Counted from the stretch's first letter, positions 35,902 to 45,538 are shown. The stretch: DNA of 64,000 bases from Erwinia sp. JUb26 (GCF_003751505.1 NZ_RJVB01000004.1:296911-360910), one strand, 5' to 3'. Notes: generated from the letters alone by a model not told the origin. Numbers and translations are program-made.

Positions 35902-37088
35902 GCAGTGAAACCACCGCATTTATCGAGCGCGATCGGCTACCGGTTTCCGCCCTGCTCGCCCTGGCGCTGGCCGGATTTATTACCATTCTCACCGAGGCGT
36001 TGCCCGCAGGACTGCTGCCGCAAATCAGCAGCAGCCTGTCGGTTTCCACCGCCAGCGCGGGGCAGCTGGTCACGCTGTATGCCCTGGGCTCGCTGCTGGC
36101 AGCGATCCCGCTGACCATCGCCACCCAGAGCCTGCGGCGCAGGCCGCTGCTGCTGACGGCGGTATCCGGTTTTATTGTCGCCAATACGGTCACGGCGCTG
36201 TCCGGCGACTATCTGCTGACGCTGGCCGCACGCTTTCTGGCCGGTGTTTCCGCCGGATTACTGTGGGCGCTGATTGCCGGTTACGCTGCCAGAATGGTCC
36301 ATCCGTCGCTGAAAGGACGCGCGATCTCGTTGGCAATGGTCGGTACGCCGCTGGCGCTGTCGATCGGTATTCCGCTGGGTACCTTTATCAGTGAAATCAT
36401 CGGCTGGCGCAGTTGTTTTATGGCAATTTCCGCCCTCAGCCTGCTGCTGATGCTGTGGATCGTCATCAGCGTGCCGGATTTTGCGGCCCAGCCCGCCGCG
36501 AAAAGGCTGCCGCTGTCCGGCGTGCTGCACCTGCCCGGCGTACGATCGGTGCTGGCAGCCACGCTGATTTTCGTGCTGGCGCACAATATTCTCTATACCT
36601 ACATCGCCCCGTTTTTGCAGGCGGTTCAGATGGCGGATCGCATCAGCACGGTGCTGTTGGTCTTCGGCATCGCCTCCCTGTTGGGGATCTGGCTGGTTGG
36701 ACTCACTATCGATCGCTGGCTGCGGTTGGGTGCGCTCTTATCGACGCTACTGTTCGCGCTGGCGATGGTGCTTTTGGAGTATGGAGGCGGCAGTCCGACG
36801 GCGATATATGCGGCGGTGATCCTGTGGGGACTGGCATTTGGCGGCGCGCCCTCGCTGTTCCAGACGGCGCTGGCGAAAACCGCCGACGGCTCGGCGGATG
36901 TGGCGCAGTCCATGCTGGTGACCGCGTGGAATATCGCCATTGCCGGGGGTGGCGCGGCAGGAGCCGCGATTCTGTCCGGCTTTGGGCCGGGTTTGTTTGC
37001 CCCGACGCTGATCGCCCTGCTGGCCGTCACCGGGTGGACGATCTGGCGGGCAAAAAGTCACGGATTCAGGACAGAACGGGGAAATTAA
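35898..37088 (+). CDS. MFS transporter (AraJ/arabinose-efflux type)
   Basis: A 396-residue major facilitator of the DHA1 drug/metabolite efflux group with about twelve membrane segments. Typical features are the first helix LAGFITILTEALPAGLLPQIS, the motif after helix 2 TIATQSLRRRPLLL, and RFLAGVSAGLLWALIAGYAARM in helices 4-5. It is translationally coupled to the upstream hydrolase. Its last 4 bp overlap the convergent recombinase gene. Confidence 0.87.
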   Translation: MSSETTAFIERDRLPVSALLALALAGFITILTEALPAGLLPQISSSLSVSTASAGQLVTLYALGSLLAAIPLTIATQSLRRRPLLLTAVSGFIVANTVTALSGDYLLTLAARFLAGVSAGLLWALIAGYAARMVHPSLKGRAISLAMVGTPLALSIGIPLGTFISEIIGWRSCFMAISALSLLLMLWIVISVPDFAAQPAAKRLPLSGVLHLPGVRSVLAATLIFVLAHNILYTYIAPFLQAVQMADRISTVLLVFGIASLLGIWLVGLTIDRWLRLGALLSTLLFALAMVLLEYGGGSPTAIYAAVILWGLAFGGAPSLFQTALAKTADGSADVAQSMLVTAWNIAIAGGGAAGAAILSGFGPGLFAPTLIALLAVTGWTIWRAKSHGFRTERGN

Positions 37089-38191
37089 GGCTCCATAAAC
37101 AGCAACGCTCGCTCGCTGAGATGCAGCTTTTCCCCCTGATAGCGGTGAGTCAGTGCGTGATAGGACGGCGCGGCAACGATGGCTTTAATGCTGTCGGACA
37201 GCGCATTCAACGCCTGCTGCATCTGCGGCAGGTAGTTATGCGTGTCGTACACGCGGTCGATGCCTTCGAGCGCGTGGTTCATGATCTTACGTGCCACATC
37301 GTTTGGCGTATCCAGCGCCGCCAACCGGGATCGCGCGGTACGGCGCAGGTCTCGGGTGGTAAACGGTTCCAGGCCCAGCCCGCGATCGGCGCGGATCATC
37401 CTTCGCAGCGCCTGAGTAATGGCTCCCTTAGACAAAGGGCGTGACACTGTCACCGGTGACGGTACCAGCCACGGAGAATCTTCCGGGCTTGCCCGCATCA
37501 GCGCCTCAATGCAGATGCGCATCATCGGCGTGACCGGCAGAATATGCTCGCGCTGCGACTTGTTGCGATCGCCCTGCCGCCAGATACCGGACTCCAGATT
37601 GAACTCCTGCTTGCGCGCCTGCACCACTTCATCTGGCCGTCGTGCCGACAGCAGGCACAGTCTGAGCGCCCAGCGGCACTGCTCGGAAAGCTCCCACTCA
37701 TCCAGCCCGTGCCAGAACACCCACACTTCGGCATCGCTCAACGTACGGGTTCCCGGCGGCGTACTTCTTCCGGCAATATCGCGCTTTTTCATTGCACTTA
37801 GCGGCGAATGTTCCAGATATCCCTGAATTTCAGCCCAGCTGAGAAACTGCTTACAGAGCGAAAAAACGCGCCGCGCCTCCTCTTTTTTGCCGTCGGCAAT
37901 CAGGATATTAAATAGCCGGTTGAGCTGCAGGCGGGTTACGCCGCTGAGGGATCGATGGCCGATGACCGGCAGCACGTGCTTCAGCAAAGATGAAACGGCG
38001 ATCTCCGGTCGGCGGCGGGTTTGCAGCAGCGAGAGGCGAACCCACAGTTTCATCACCTGCTGCACGCTGCCCTCATCTTCACCGGATTCCAGCTGGATCA
38101 GCGAGGCGTTTTGCACCTCGTTCAGCCAGATCAAAACGTGGCGTCCAACGTGCGGCGAATGCAAAAGCGGGGTTTTCTGTTTTTCAGCCAT
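37085..38191 (-). CDS. tyrosine-type site-specific recombinase (integrase)
   Basis: A 368-residue tyrosine recombinase. The N-terminal SAM-like core-binding domain is at about 40-135 and the catalytic domain at about 150-325. The catalytic residues seen are R184/R185 in SARRPDEV, R283 in TTRDLRRT, H306 in MNHAL and nucleophile Y320 in THNYLPQM. The box II position usually written HxLR reads RDLR, a variant seen in some enteric integrases. No excisionase or phage genes are adjacent. It may resolve plasmid multimers or be left from an integrated element. Confidence 0.85.
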   Translation of the reverse strand: MAEKQKTPLLHSPHVGRHVLIWLNEVQNASLIQLESGEDEGSVQQVMKLWVRLSLLQTRRRPEIAVSSLLKHVLPVIGHRSLSGVTRLQLNRLFNILIADGKKEEARRVFSLCKQFLSWAEIQGYLEHSPLSAMKKRDIAGRSTPPGTRTLSDAEVWVFWHGLDEWELSEQCRWALRLCLLSARRPDEVVQARKQEFNLESGIWRQGDRNKSQREHILPVTPMMRICIEALMRASPEDSPWLVPSPVTVSRPLSKGAITQALRRMIRADRGLGLEPFTTRDLRRTARSRLAALDTPNDVARKIMNHALEGIDRVYDTHNYLPQMQQALNALSDSIKAIVAAPSYHALTHRYQGEKLHLSERALLFMEP

Positions 38192-38334
38192 GCGGACTTC
38201 CAGCGCTTATTTTCATCGCTGAGGGCAATTTTCGGGATCGATCGGTTGTAGCAAGGCTCATTTCGAGCTGGAACCTTCTCTTCAGCAGTGGGATACACCG
38301 GTGATTTCAAAGCATATTTTACCTCGTTGCACGA

Positions 38335-38367
38335 TGTGACTCCAGACTTAATAGGTCTGGAGTCACA
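38335..38367. repeat. 13-bp perfect inverted repeat near the recombinase
   Basis: TGTGACTCCAGAC (38335-38347) and GTCTGGAGTCACA (38355-38367) surround a 7-base spacer (TTAATAG). It lies in the 220-bp gap between the XRE gene and the recombinase gene, both on the minus strand. A T-run is present only on the side that would precede the hairpin in minus transcripts, so it is not a clear terminator for XRE. It could be a recombination core site (two inverted arms and a 7-bp spacer), a regulator site or a plus-strand-directed structure. Confidence 0.5.
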
Positions 38368-38411
38368 AAAATAGCGCAGAACGAAATCTGATGTTACTGA
38401 CGGGTCATTCC

Positions 38412-38984
38412 TCAGGACAGTTCGATCAGCATAACGGCGGTCGTATTGGCTTCCAGGGCGTCGAAAATATGCGGGCAGTCGGCAGAATAGCTGATGTAAT
38501 CACCCGCACGGAGTTCAACACACTGCTCAGCGGGCCCGATGCGCGCGCGGCCGCTGCACAGGATCACGTGTTCAAGGGTACCCGGCTGATGCGGTTCCGA
38601 GCGGCGCGGTTCACCGGGCTGCACGCTGAGCCGATAGATATCGCGCTGCGCGCCCGCCGGACAGGCCGCCAGCAGCGTTGCAATATAGTTCGCCTGGCCG
38701 GAAACCAGCGGCGTGCCCTCTCCGGCACGGATCACCTGTACCTGCTGACGCGGCTGGGCGATCAGCCGGCTGACGGGAACATCCAGCGCCATCGCCAGCG
38801 ACCACAGCGTTTCCAGTCCCGGATTTCCCAGGCCGCTTTCCAGCTGCGAAAGCGTGGACTTTGCGATCCCCGCCCGCTTTGCCAGTTCGGTAACGTTGAT
38901 GCCGGTTTTTTCTCTTTCCCGCCGCAGCGCCTGTGCCAGCAAAGCAATCGGAGAATGGTTCAGGTGTGAAATCACTTCAGACAC
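38412..38984 (-). CDS. XRE family regulator with C-terminal cupin domain
   Basis: A 190-residue regulator with an XRE helix-turn-helix (about 15-70: GINVTELAKRAGIAKSTLSQLESGLGNPGLETLW) followed by a cupin sensory domain (about 105-185, with HVILCSGRARIGP). It is divergent from the EamA transporter at 39115 with a 130-bp shared region. It therefore probably represses or activates that exporter in response to a small ligand. Confidence 0.87.
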   Translation of the reverse strand: MSEVISHLNHSPIALLAQALRREREKTGINVTELAKRAGIAKSTLSQLESGLGNPGLETLWSLAMALDVPVSRLIAQPRQQVQVIRAGEGTPLVSGQANYIATLLAACPAGAQRDIYRLSVQPGEPRRSEPHQPGTLEHVILCSGRARIGPAEQCVELRAGDYISYSADCPHIFDALEANTTAVMLIELS

Positions 38985-39114
38985 GGCTTTGTTTCCTATA
39001 TCGGTCGTTTGTTCATCTTGACGAACAACGCGGTCGTGTTCATCATAATGGTCATCTGTTCATTTTATCGTATAAAAGCCGTTTGCGCAGCATGCGGCGA
39101 AAAAAGGAAAACAA

Positions 39115-40047
39115 ATGGCTTCGGCACGCGGAACAATTGAGATGACCCTGGCGATGGCGATCGCCGGTACAACGGGCTGGCTGGTCATGCTTTCCGGTCA
39201 GGATGCGATCGCCGCTGTTTTCTGGCGCTGTCTGTTTGGCGCAGTGGCGATGCTGATCGTCTGCTTCTGGGGTAACGCGTTTCGGCGCGGAGCGATTACC
39301 GTGCGCCAGCTTTTTTTGGCGCTGGCCGGTGGCGTGGCGCTGGTCATGAACTGGGTTCTGCTTTTCGCCGCTTATTCCGATGCGTCGATCGGTGTTGCCA
39401 CCGTGGCCTATCATACCCAGCCGTTTATGCTGACCGCGCTCAGCGCCCTGCTGTTTGCTGAAAAAATTACCCTGGCCAAAGCCGGCTGGCTGCTGCTGGC
39501 CTTTGTCGGTTTGCTGCTGATCGTCACCGGCGGTGAAAGTGGTCAAGGCTACGGGGAACATTATCTGCGCGGGATACTTTTGGCGCTGGGTGCCGCATTT
39601 TGTTACGCCGGAGTGGCCATCACCGCCCGCTATCTGAAAACGGTCGCGCCGCAGCTGCTGGTTTTGATCCAGCTGACGTTCGGCGCGCTGCTGCTGTTGC
39701 CTTTGTCCAAACTGAACGTTAGCGACTATCACATCAACACCTGGCTGGTGCTGATCGCTCTGGGCGCCGTTCATACGGGACTGATGTCGACATTACTCTA
39801 TGCGGCCATCGGTAAACTGCCCGGTAATCTGGTGGCGGCGCTGTCATTTTTATACCCGGTCATCGCCGTCATCGTCGACTGGGCGGTGTTCGATCACCGG
39901 CTCGGCCTGTGGCAGTTTTCCGGCGGGCTGGCGATCCTGCTGGCCGCGGCGGCCAGCCATTTCAACTGGACGCCGGGCCGAAAATTACTGATGACGGATA
40001 CGGCTAAAACCAAACGCCAGCGCGGTGAGCGTCAGCAATACCGTTAA
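39115..40047 (+). CDS. EamA/DMT family transporter
   Basis: A 310-residue drug/metabolite exporter with ten predicted transmembrane helices in two EamA repeats (about 8-140 and 160-290). Characteristic signals are FWRCLFGAVAMLIVC in helix 2 and LLYAAIGKLPGNLVAALSFLYPVIAVIVDW in the second repeat. AAAAGGAAAAC precedes the start. The partner regulator is the divergent XRE-cupin protein. Its 3' end overlaps the convergent MFS gene by 63 bp. Family members often export amino acids or their analogues. Confidence 0.87.
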   Translation: MASARGTIEMTLAMAIAGTTGWLVMLSGQDAIAAVFWRCLFGAVAMLIVCFWGNAFRRGAITVRQLFLALAGGVALVMNWVLLFAAYSDASIGVATVAYHTQPFMLTALSALLFAEKITLAKAGWLLLAFVGLLLIVTGGESGQGYGEHYLRGILLALGAAFCYAGVAITARYLKTVAPQLLVLIQLTFGALLLLPLSKLNVSDYHINTWLVLIALGAVHTGLMSTLLYAAIGKLPGNLVAALSFLYPVIAVIVDWAVFDHRLGLWQFSGGLAILLAAAASHFNWTPGRKLLMTDTAKTKRQRGERQQYR

Positions 40048-41145
40048 CCCGAAGACGATCGTGGCCAACGCCGCCGCCGGTGAACGATCGCTCATCGCCA
40101 TCCCGGCCAGCGAAGGCAGCAGACCGCCTGCCAGATAACCAACGGTCTGTACCCAGCCCGACAGTCTGACCGCCGAAGCGGCGTCGGGGCTGATGGCAAC
40201 CGGAAGATGCAGCGCCAGCGGAAAACAAAGTCCAAGGGTGAATCCCATCAGTAACAGCGGAATAATCACCGGCGCACCGACGGTGTAGAGTGCCGCCGCC
40301 AGCAGCGATGCCATGACGGCGGCCAGCATCGTGAAATATTCCCGGCCGGCAAAAAGACGCACGATCGCTGAATAAAAAAGACTGACCAGGGTTGAAACCA
40401 CAATCAGCAGCGTGGTCAGCGAATCCGCTTTTGCTGCACCGTATCCCTCGGACCTCAGCCACGCGGGCAGCCAGGCAATCAGGGTGTAATTGATCCCCGC
40501 CTGCAACGCAAAAAACAGCGACAGCCCGGCGGCAAGCCAGAACAGCGGTTTTTTATTCCCGCTGACCTGCGGCTGTTCGTAATGTGCGGGAAGTGAAAAC
40601 AGACTCCAGCAAACTAAAGCCAGCAGCGTTGGCAACGCCCAGAAAGCCAGCCCGCCTCCCGGATGCCCGGTGAATTCCGCAAGCGATGCGGTGCTCAATG
40701 TTGCCGATCCGGCCCCGGCCCCCATCGACGCGGCATACAGACTCATGGCCAGCCGACCGCGATCGGCACAGCGCAGTTTGATAAATCCGGAAATCATTGG
40801 GCGGATCAGCGCATCGCCTACGCCAACCAGCACCGCCGTCAGCAGAAGTAAGCCGAACCAACTATCGAACCAGCGCAGTAGTTCCCCGAAAAAGACCAGA
40901 ATCAGTCCGGTCATCAGCGTCTGCCTGAGGCCAATTCGTTTTTCCAGCAGGAACGCCAGCGGCGAGATAATACCCATACAGACAACGGGTATACTGGTCA
41001 GTAATCCAATCCCTGCTGAACTCACGGTGTAAAACTGGCGTTGCAGCACATCGGCAAGCGGTGCAATAGAGGAAATCCCCGGCCGTAACGAAAATCCGGC
41101 AAGGATTAAGAGGAGCAAAATGGGAAATTTCAGTGCGTTTTTCAT
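39985..41145 (-). CDS. MFS transporter, CynX/NimT family
   Basis: A 386-residue major facilitator of the CynX/NimT (cyanate/nitroimidazole) group. Characteristic segments are SLRPGISSIAPLADVLQRQF near the N-terminus and SIPVVCMGIISPLAFLLEKRIGLRQTLMTGL around helices 2-3. About twelve hydrophobic segments are visible. The ATG at 41145 is preferred because the hydrophobic first helix begins a few residues later. Substrate unknown. Confidence 0.85.
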   Translation of the reverse strand: MKNALKFPILLLLILAGFSLRPGISSIAPLADVLQRQFYTVSSAGIGLLTSIPVVCMGIISPLAFLLEKRIGLRQTLMTGLILVFFGELLRWFDSWFGLLLLTAVLVGVGDALIRPMISGFIKLRCADRGRLAMSLYAASMGAGAGSATLSTASLAEFTGHPGGGLAFWALPTLLALVCWSLFSLPAHYEQPQVSGNKKPLFWLAAGLSLFFALQAGINYTLIAWLPAWLRSEGYGAAKADSLTTLLIVVSTLVSLFYSAIVRLFAGREYFTMLAAVMASLLAAALYTVGAPVIIPLLLMGFTLGLCFPLALHLPVAISPDAASAVRLSGWVQTVGYLAGGLLPSLAGMAMSDRSPAAALATIVFGLTVLLTLTALAFGFSRIRHQ

Positions 41146-41195
41146 GAACGTTAACCCGGGCACTGCATGTTGATATGTAATGCAGGACAACACAC

Positions 41196-41721
41196 AGCGC
41201 CGCTTTAGAGAAAAGTGGAGTCTGTGCGTTGATTGACGTTAACGCGTACGAAGCTATCGGCAATGAAAGTAGCATAACCCTGACCTGCTGAACAGCCCCG
41301 ACGCTGCAGCCGCAGGCCGACACCCGTTGTGTGAACGCATTAGAGCATGTTGTAACTATTACTTCCACGGCTAAAAAACCGCTCAATAAAGCAGACATCA
41401 GGATCTATTAGGCAACGGTGACCGTACCGGAGTAATTTTGCAAACAATACTGTTGCTCTGTTTATCGATAATAGCGCGACCGTATCGCAAAGGGTTTTAA
41501 TCAAAACACGGCATGAAGCCAGGAAAAATCGCATTCCTACAACGTCATTTAATTAAAATGTACAAAAATGTGCGAGACATCTGATTTCTTCACCTGACTC
41601 CGGTTGATAAATGGATTTTTTACAAGTTACGTAAATGTCAGGGTGACAGGGTAACGCAAATAGTTTAATAAAGCGGCCATCCTTGCGATGGCTGACGGGT
41701 GCTGACGGGGGTTAAATCTGG
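41196..41721. other. gene-poor, AT-rich intergenic DNA
   Basis: About 525 bp between the CynX-like gene and a possible small membrane protein. Only short frames with no ribosome site are present and I see no RNA gene or repeat. Confidence 0.4.
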
Positions 41722-41931
41722 ATGCACAGAGGTTATAAATTCTCATTGGTTTATCCAGTAATGATAATGATACCTGCATTCCTGTGGGGTAAAGTTTCAT
41801 CAGAAAATGATGACTCACCAAAGAAAGTGTTAAGATTTATCCCATATGTTGTAAATATAGTCCTTTTGCCAATCGCTACATTAGTGACTAAACTTGCACT
41901 GAAGAAACATTTAAAGAAACATTTTTTTTGA
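41722..41931 (+). CDS. small hydrophobic protein, uncharacterised
   Basis: A possible 69-residue protein with two hydrophobic stretches (about 9-23 and 39-55) and a very basic tail (KLALKKHLKKHFF), which resembles small inner-membrane proteins. The frame is AT-rich, unlike the surrounding transporter genes. The ribosome site is weak (a GGGGG tract 11 bases upstream). It lies just upstream of the H-NS gene in the same direction. No family is recognised; it may be spurious. Confidence 0.35.
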   Translation: MHRGYKFSLVYPVMIMIPAFLWGKVSSENDDSPKKVLRFIPYVVNIVLLPIATLVTKLALKKHLKKHFF

Positions 41932-42025
41932 TTTGGTGTTTTTTCGCGATTCATTTGTCTGTACACTTGTCTTCGAAACATTAGTTGACTAAATTTAAAC
42001 CAACCCAAAGGTTACGGATTCCGTT

Positions 42026-42430
42026 ATGAGTGAAACGCTGAAAGTATTAAATAACATTCGCACCCTTCGTGCCCAGGCTCGTGAAGTCTCTTTAGTTGAA
42101 CTGGAAGAGATGCTGGAAAAACTTGAAGCGGTTGTGAACGAACGACGTGAATCAGAAGCCGCCATCGCTTCTGAGATTAAAGAAAAAGAAGAGAAGCTGG
42201 CTAAATACCGTCAGATGCTGCTGGAAGATGGTATTGATTTAAGCGAGCTGACTGCCGCTGATACTACCACTGGCAAAACCCGTACCAAGCGCGCTCCTCG
42301 CCCGGCTAAGTATGAATATACTGACGAAAACGGCGAAACTAAATCCTGGACCGGCCAGGGCCGCACCCCGGCTGTGATCAAGCAGGCGCTGGATGCAGGC
42401 AAATCACTGGATGATTTCCTGATCAAGTAA
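42026..42430 (+). CDS. hns: H-NS family nucleoid-associated protein
   Basis: A 134-residue H-NS/StpA paralogue. Residues 1-65 are the coiled-coil dimerisation region ([36 protein letters not shown]). Residues about 90-134 are the DNA-binding domain, with the AT-hook-like core [15 protein letters not shown]. Length and layout match chromosomal H-NS (137 residues). Plasmid H-NS copies silence AT-rich acquired genes and reduce the load a plasmid places on host H-NS. It is followed by a strong terminator. Confidence 0.93.
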   Translation: MSETLKVLNNIRTLRAQAREVSLVELEEMLEKLEAVVNERRESEAAIASEIKEKEEKLAKYRQMLLEDGIDLSELTAADTTTGKTRTKRAPRPAKYEYTDENGETKSWTGQGRTPAVIKQALDAGKSLDDFLIK

Positions 42431-42434
42431 TGAT

Positions 42435-42466
42435 AAAGGGTCACTCTTTTGAGTGACCCTTTACTT
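42435..42466 (+). terminator. H-NS gene terminator
   Basis: AAAGGGTCACTC (42435-42446) pairs perfectly with GAGTGACCCTTT (42451-42462) around a TTTT loop. ACTTTT follows. It lies 5 bp after the hns stop, and the stem's own A and T ends allow it to act in both directions. Confidence 0.85.
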
Positions 42467-42984
42467 TTCCCCTTCTCGAATCGCCGATTTTAAATCCCAT
42501 TATCGTTAAAACCCCGAAACGAACGGCCTGCTTTTTTCCCCGATCGTGACATAACCGTTGCCACTGAAATCGTCCTGGATAATCCCGATCACAGAAAAAT
42601 CTGTATGCACAGGTCCAAATTGATCCGTACCGCAATATAGCCTCGAACTCACCGCTGACGATTCGGTTTAACATCGGTTGACGAAAGACAGAAGCCAATA
42701 ATAGTGAATTTATGAACGACAGGCCGAGTTAACCTGACTGCCGGGAAAAGGCTATTCATTACCAGCTGGAGTGATACCCTCACGATAACCATACCAAGCC
42801 GTCATTTTTGCCCGCGCCGCTCTCTGGAGTACAGCGCCCTGATTCTGTACAACCTCGACTCCGGTTGAGTACAGTCTGCAAAAAGTATGGTTTTAATATC
42901 TTCACCGGGGAACCGGACTGATTGTCCATGTAATGAAATATCCCCAGCCTGCAGGGCAGAGATCCACAGCCGACATTCTCGTCG
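42467..42984. other. 518-bp gap without a recognisable gene
   Basis: Between the H-NS terminator and the 3' end of the decarboxylase gene. Open frames here are short and lack ribosome sites. No repeat, RNA or mobile-element end was seen; the sequence may be a gene remnant. Confidence 0.4.
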
Positions 42985-44340
42985 TTATTCCGCGAGATCA
43001 GACTGCTTTACGCGATCGAGCAGCGCCAGCAGGCGCTCAATATTGGCGTCCTGCGTGCGCCATGAAGAAACGCTGATACGCAAAGCGGATTTCCCCTGCC
43101 ACTGCGTCGCACCAAACCATGTTTCACCCGATGCCTGAACCGCATCGCAAATACGCAGCGTTTGTTGTTCATCGTCAGCGCGAAACAGCACCTGATTCAG
43201 CACCACCCGATTTAAAACCCGATATCCGGAGGATGACAGCCCTTCCGCAACCCGACTGGCCAGCCGACAGTGACGCTCGACCATTTCCGCCACGCCCTTG
43301 CTTCCCAGCGTACGCAGTGCGGCCCACACCGGAATACCGCGCGGACGGCGAGAAAATTCCATCGTCAGATTTTTCTGCGCGTCCTCTGCCGCCGCCGAAT
43401 AAACCGCATCGCCGCGCAGGGTCGCCGAAAGCGCCGCCGCATGACGGCAAATCGCCATCGCACAGTCATAGGGCGTGTTCAGCCACTTGTGCGCATCGGT
43501 CGTCCAGCTATCGGCCTGCTCAATGCCAGAGGTCAGCACGTTAAGCGATGAAGCCCTGGCCCACAGCCCGAACGCACCGTCGACGTGTACCCAGCTTCCG
43601 GACGCTTTTGCCGGCGGAATAAGCTGTTCAAAATCATCAAACTCACCGCTGTTCACTTCCCCGGCCTGCAGGCACAGTATAGTGCGCTCGTTCAGCTCCG
43701 GCAGTCGTTCGACATCCACCTGCCCGCGATCGTTCACCGGCGCGATCAACAGATGGCGCAGCCCGAAACCCAGCACGCGCAGCGCTTTAATCACCGTGAT
43801 ATGCGCCAGCGCCGAGACCACCACGCGGATTTCCGGCGCACCTGTCAGCCCGTCCTGGTCAACGTCCCAGCCCTGGCGCTTCAGCAACTCACGCCGTGCG
43901 GTCGCCAGGCAACTCAGGGTACAGGCGGTGGCGCTGGTGCCAAAACCCACCGCGCTTTCAGCAGGCAGATCGAGAATTTCCAGCAGCCAGCGGGCGGCCT
44001 GCCGCTCCAGCGTGGCGGACACCGGCGAGTTATCCCAGCCGGAGGCGCACTGATCCCAGGCGATCATCAGCCGCTCGGCGGCGCTGGCCACCGGCAAGGA
44101 GGCGCCGATGACAAAACCAAAATAGTCGGCCCCGTTAGAGGCAGTGGTGCCGGGCGAGCCGACTTCATCGAGCAGGGCCAGCGTCTGTTCTGCAGAATGA
44201 CCATTCAGCGGCAGCGGCTCATCAAAGCGCTTCAATCCGTCAATCGCTTCGGCATCGGGAAAGACCCGGCGCGAAGGCAGCGAACGGGTGTAATTCAGCG
44301 CACGACGATCCGCGGCCACCAGCAGTGCAAGTTCATCCAT
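42985..44340 (-). CDS. PLP-dependent decarboxylase (group II, aromatic/glutamate type)
   Basis: A 451-residue fold-type I PLP enzyme of the group II decarboxylase family. The PLP lysine is in SWTTDAHKWLNTPYD. Other motifs are SWVHVDGAFGLWA and GFGTSATACTLSCLATARR, which bind the cofactor. It would decarboxylate an amino acid to an amine, or in some homologues act as an aldehyde synthase. Its start overlaps the end of the upstream MFS gene by 8 bp, so an amine or amino acid exchanger/exporter role for that transporter is plausible. Substrate unknown. Confidence 0.88.
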   Translation of the reverse strand: MDELALLVAADRRALNYTRSLPSRRVFPDAEAIDGLKRFDEPLPLNGHSAEQTLALLDEVGSPGTTASNGADYFGFVIGASLPVASAAERLMIAWDQCASGWDNSPVSATLERQAARWLLEILDLPAESAVGFGTSATACTLSCLATARRELLKRQGWDVDQDGLTGAPEIRVVVSALAHITVIKALRVLGFGLRHLLIAPVNDRGQVDVERLPELNERTILCLQAGEVNSGEFDDFEQLIPPAKASGSWVHVDGAFGLWARASSLNVLTSGIEQADSWTTDAHKWLNTPYDCAMAICRHAAALSATLRGDAVYSAAAEDAQKNLTMEFSRRPRGIPVWAALRTLGSKGVAEMVERHCRLASRVAEGLSSSGYRVLNRVVLNQVLFRADDEQQTLRICDAVQASGETWFGATQWQGKSALRISVSSWRTQDANIERLLALLDRVKQSDLAE

Positions 44341-45538
44341 TTTTCACCTCGTGTGATTGTGTACGTAAGCCAAAAATCAGTGCCAGCAGGCTGGTTATCG
44401 CCCCGGCGAGGCACACCGCCGACCAGCCGCCGTACGCGAATGCCTGCGTTGAAATCAGTGCGCCCAGTCCACTGCCCGCCGAGTAAAACAGCATATAAGC
44501 AGCGATCAGCTGCGAACCTGCGCCGTTTCTGCCGCTAAGAAGCACACTCTGGCTGGTCACGTGCAGCGCCTGTCCGCCCGCATCCAGCATAAAAATGCCA
44601 ATAATCAGTAGCAGTAGCGAACTTTCCCCCAGCCACAGCGGCAGCCAGCTGAGCAACAGTATCATCAGCGCAAACCGGGTGTTGCTGAGGGCCAGCCCGC
44701 GATCGACCCGCCTGCCCGCGCGGCTGGCAATCAGCGCACTGACCGCCCCAACCAGTCCGAGTGCACCGATCTGTCCGTGGCTCAGATTCCAGGGCGACGG
44801 GGTTAACAGCAGCACCAGCGCGCTCCAGAAAATGGCAAAGCTGGCAAACATCAGCAGCGCCAGCACGCCGCGTATCTGCAACTGCCGGTGCTGGCGCAGT
44901 AGCCGCCACAGGGCAACGAGCGGGGCAGGTCCGCCGTCTGATATCTGCCGTGGGATATCGGGCAATCGCCGCCATAGCACGCTTGCCAGCAGCGTCATCA
45001 TCAGCGCAGACGATAAATAGACGCTGCGCCAGCCGGCAATATCGCTCACCGCTCCGGCAAACACCCGTGCCAGCAGCAGCCCGACCACCACCCCGGCAGA
45101 AACGGCGCCCACCGTCTGCCCGCGCGTTTCCTCCGGTGCTGCTGCCGCAGCAAAGGCAATCATCCCCTGAGTCATCGCGGTGCCGGTCAGACCGGTCAGC
45201 AGCATCGCCAGCATCAGCATGGTGGCGCTGGGGGCGACCGCCACCAGCAGCAGGGAAGCGATCAGCGCCAGCAGCTGCCAGCGCATCAGCCAACGGCGGT
45301 TGAGCCTGTCGCCCAGTGGCACCACGAACAGCAGCGCCAGCAGGCAGCCCAGCTGCGTGGCAAAAATCACCGTCCCCAGCGAGGCGGAACGCAGCCCGTA
45401 GGTGGTGCCAAGGGTATCCAGCAGCGGCTGGGCATAATAAACGTTGGCGACGCTGAGGCCGGTTCCAGCAGTGAACAGCGCTACCTGCCAGCCGGGCAGC
45501 CCCTGCGGCGATCCTCGAACGGGAATAACGTGACTCAC
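44333..45538 (-). CDS. MFS transporter (YnfM/multidrug-like)
   Basis: A 401-residue major facilitator with about twelve membrane helices. Typical pieces are GLSVANVYYAQPLLDTLGTTY at helix 1 and the motif-A loop VPLGDRLNRRWLM. The VYYAQPLL signature is common in the YnfM/AraJ-like efflux group. It is the first gene of a two-gene operon with the decarboxylase. It is divergent from an HxlR regulator 93 bp away, which probably controls both. Confidence 0.86.
   Translation of the reverse strand: MSHVIPVRGSPQGLPGWQVALFTAGTGLSVANVYYAQPLLDTLGTTYGLRSASLGTVIFATQLGCLLALLFVVPLGDRLNRRWLMRWQLLALIASLLLVAVAPSATMLMLAMLLTGLTGTAMTQGMIAFAAAAAPEETRGQTVGAVSAGVVVGLLLARVFAGAVSDIAGWRSVYLSSALMMTLLASVLWRRLPDIPRQISDGGPAPLVALWRLLRQHRQLQIRGVLALLMFASFAIFWSALVLLLTPSPWNLSHGQIGALGLVGAVSALIASRAGRRVDRGLALSNTRFALMILLLSWLPLWLGESSLLLLIIGIFMLDAGGQALHVTSQSVLLSGRNGAGSQLIAAYMLFYSAGSGLGALISTQAFAYGGWSAVCLAGAITSLLALIFGLRTQSHEVKNG

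Noticed and set aside
34696..35919. A 407-codon open frame on the minus strand
   Set aside because: It lies wholly opposite the serine hydrolase gene, is rich in Arg/His/Gln as in GC-rich antisense frames and resembles no protein family.
36413..37444. A 343-codon open frame on the plus strand
   Set aside because: It runs through the MFS gene in another frame and across the recombinase 3' end, with no family signal and poor composition.
42887..43138. Plus-strand frame of 83 codons after the H-NS terminator
   Set aside because: It overlaps the end of the decarboxylase gene in antisense and has no ribosome site or family signal.
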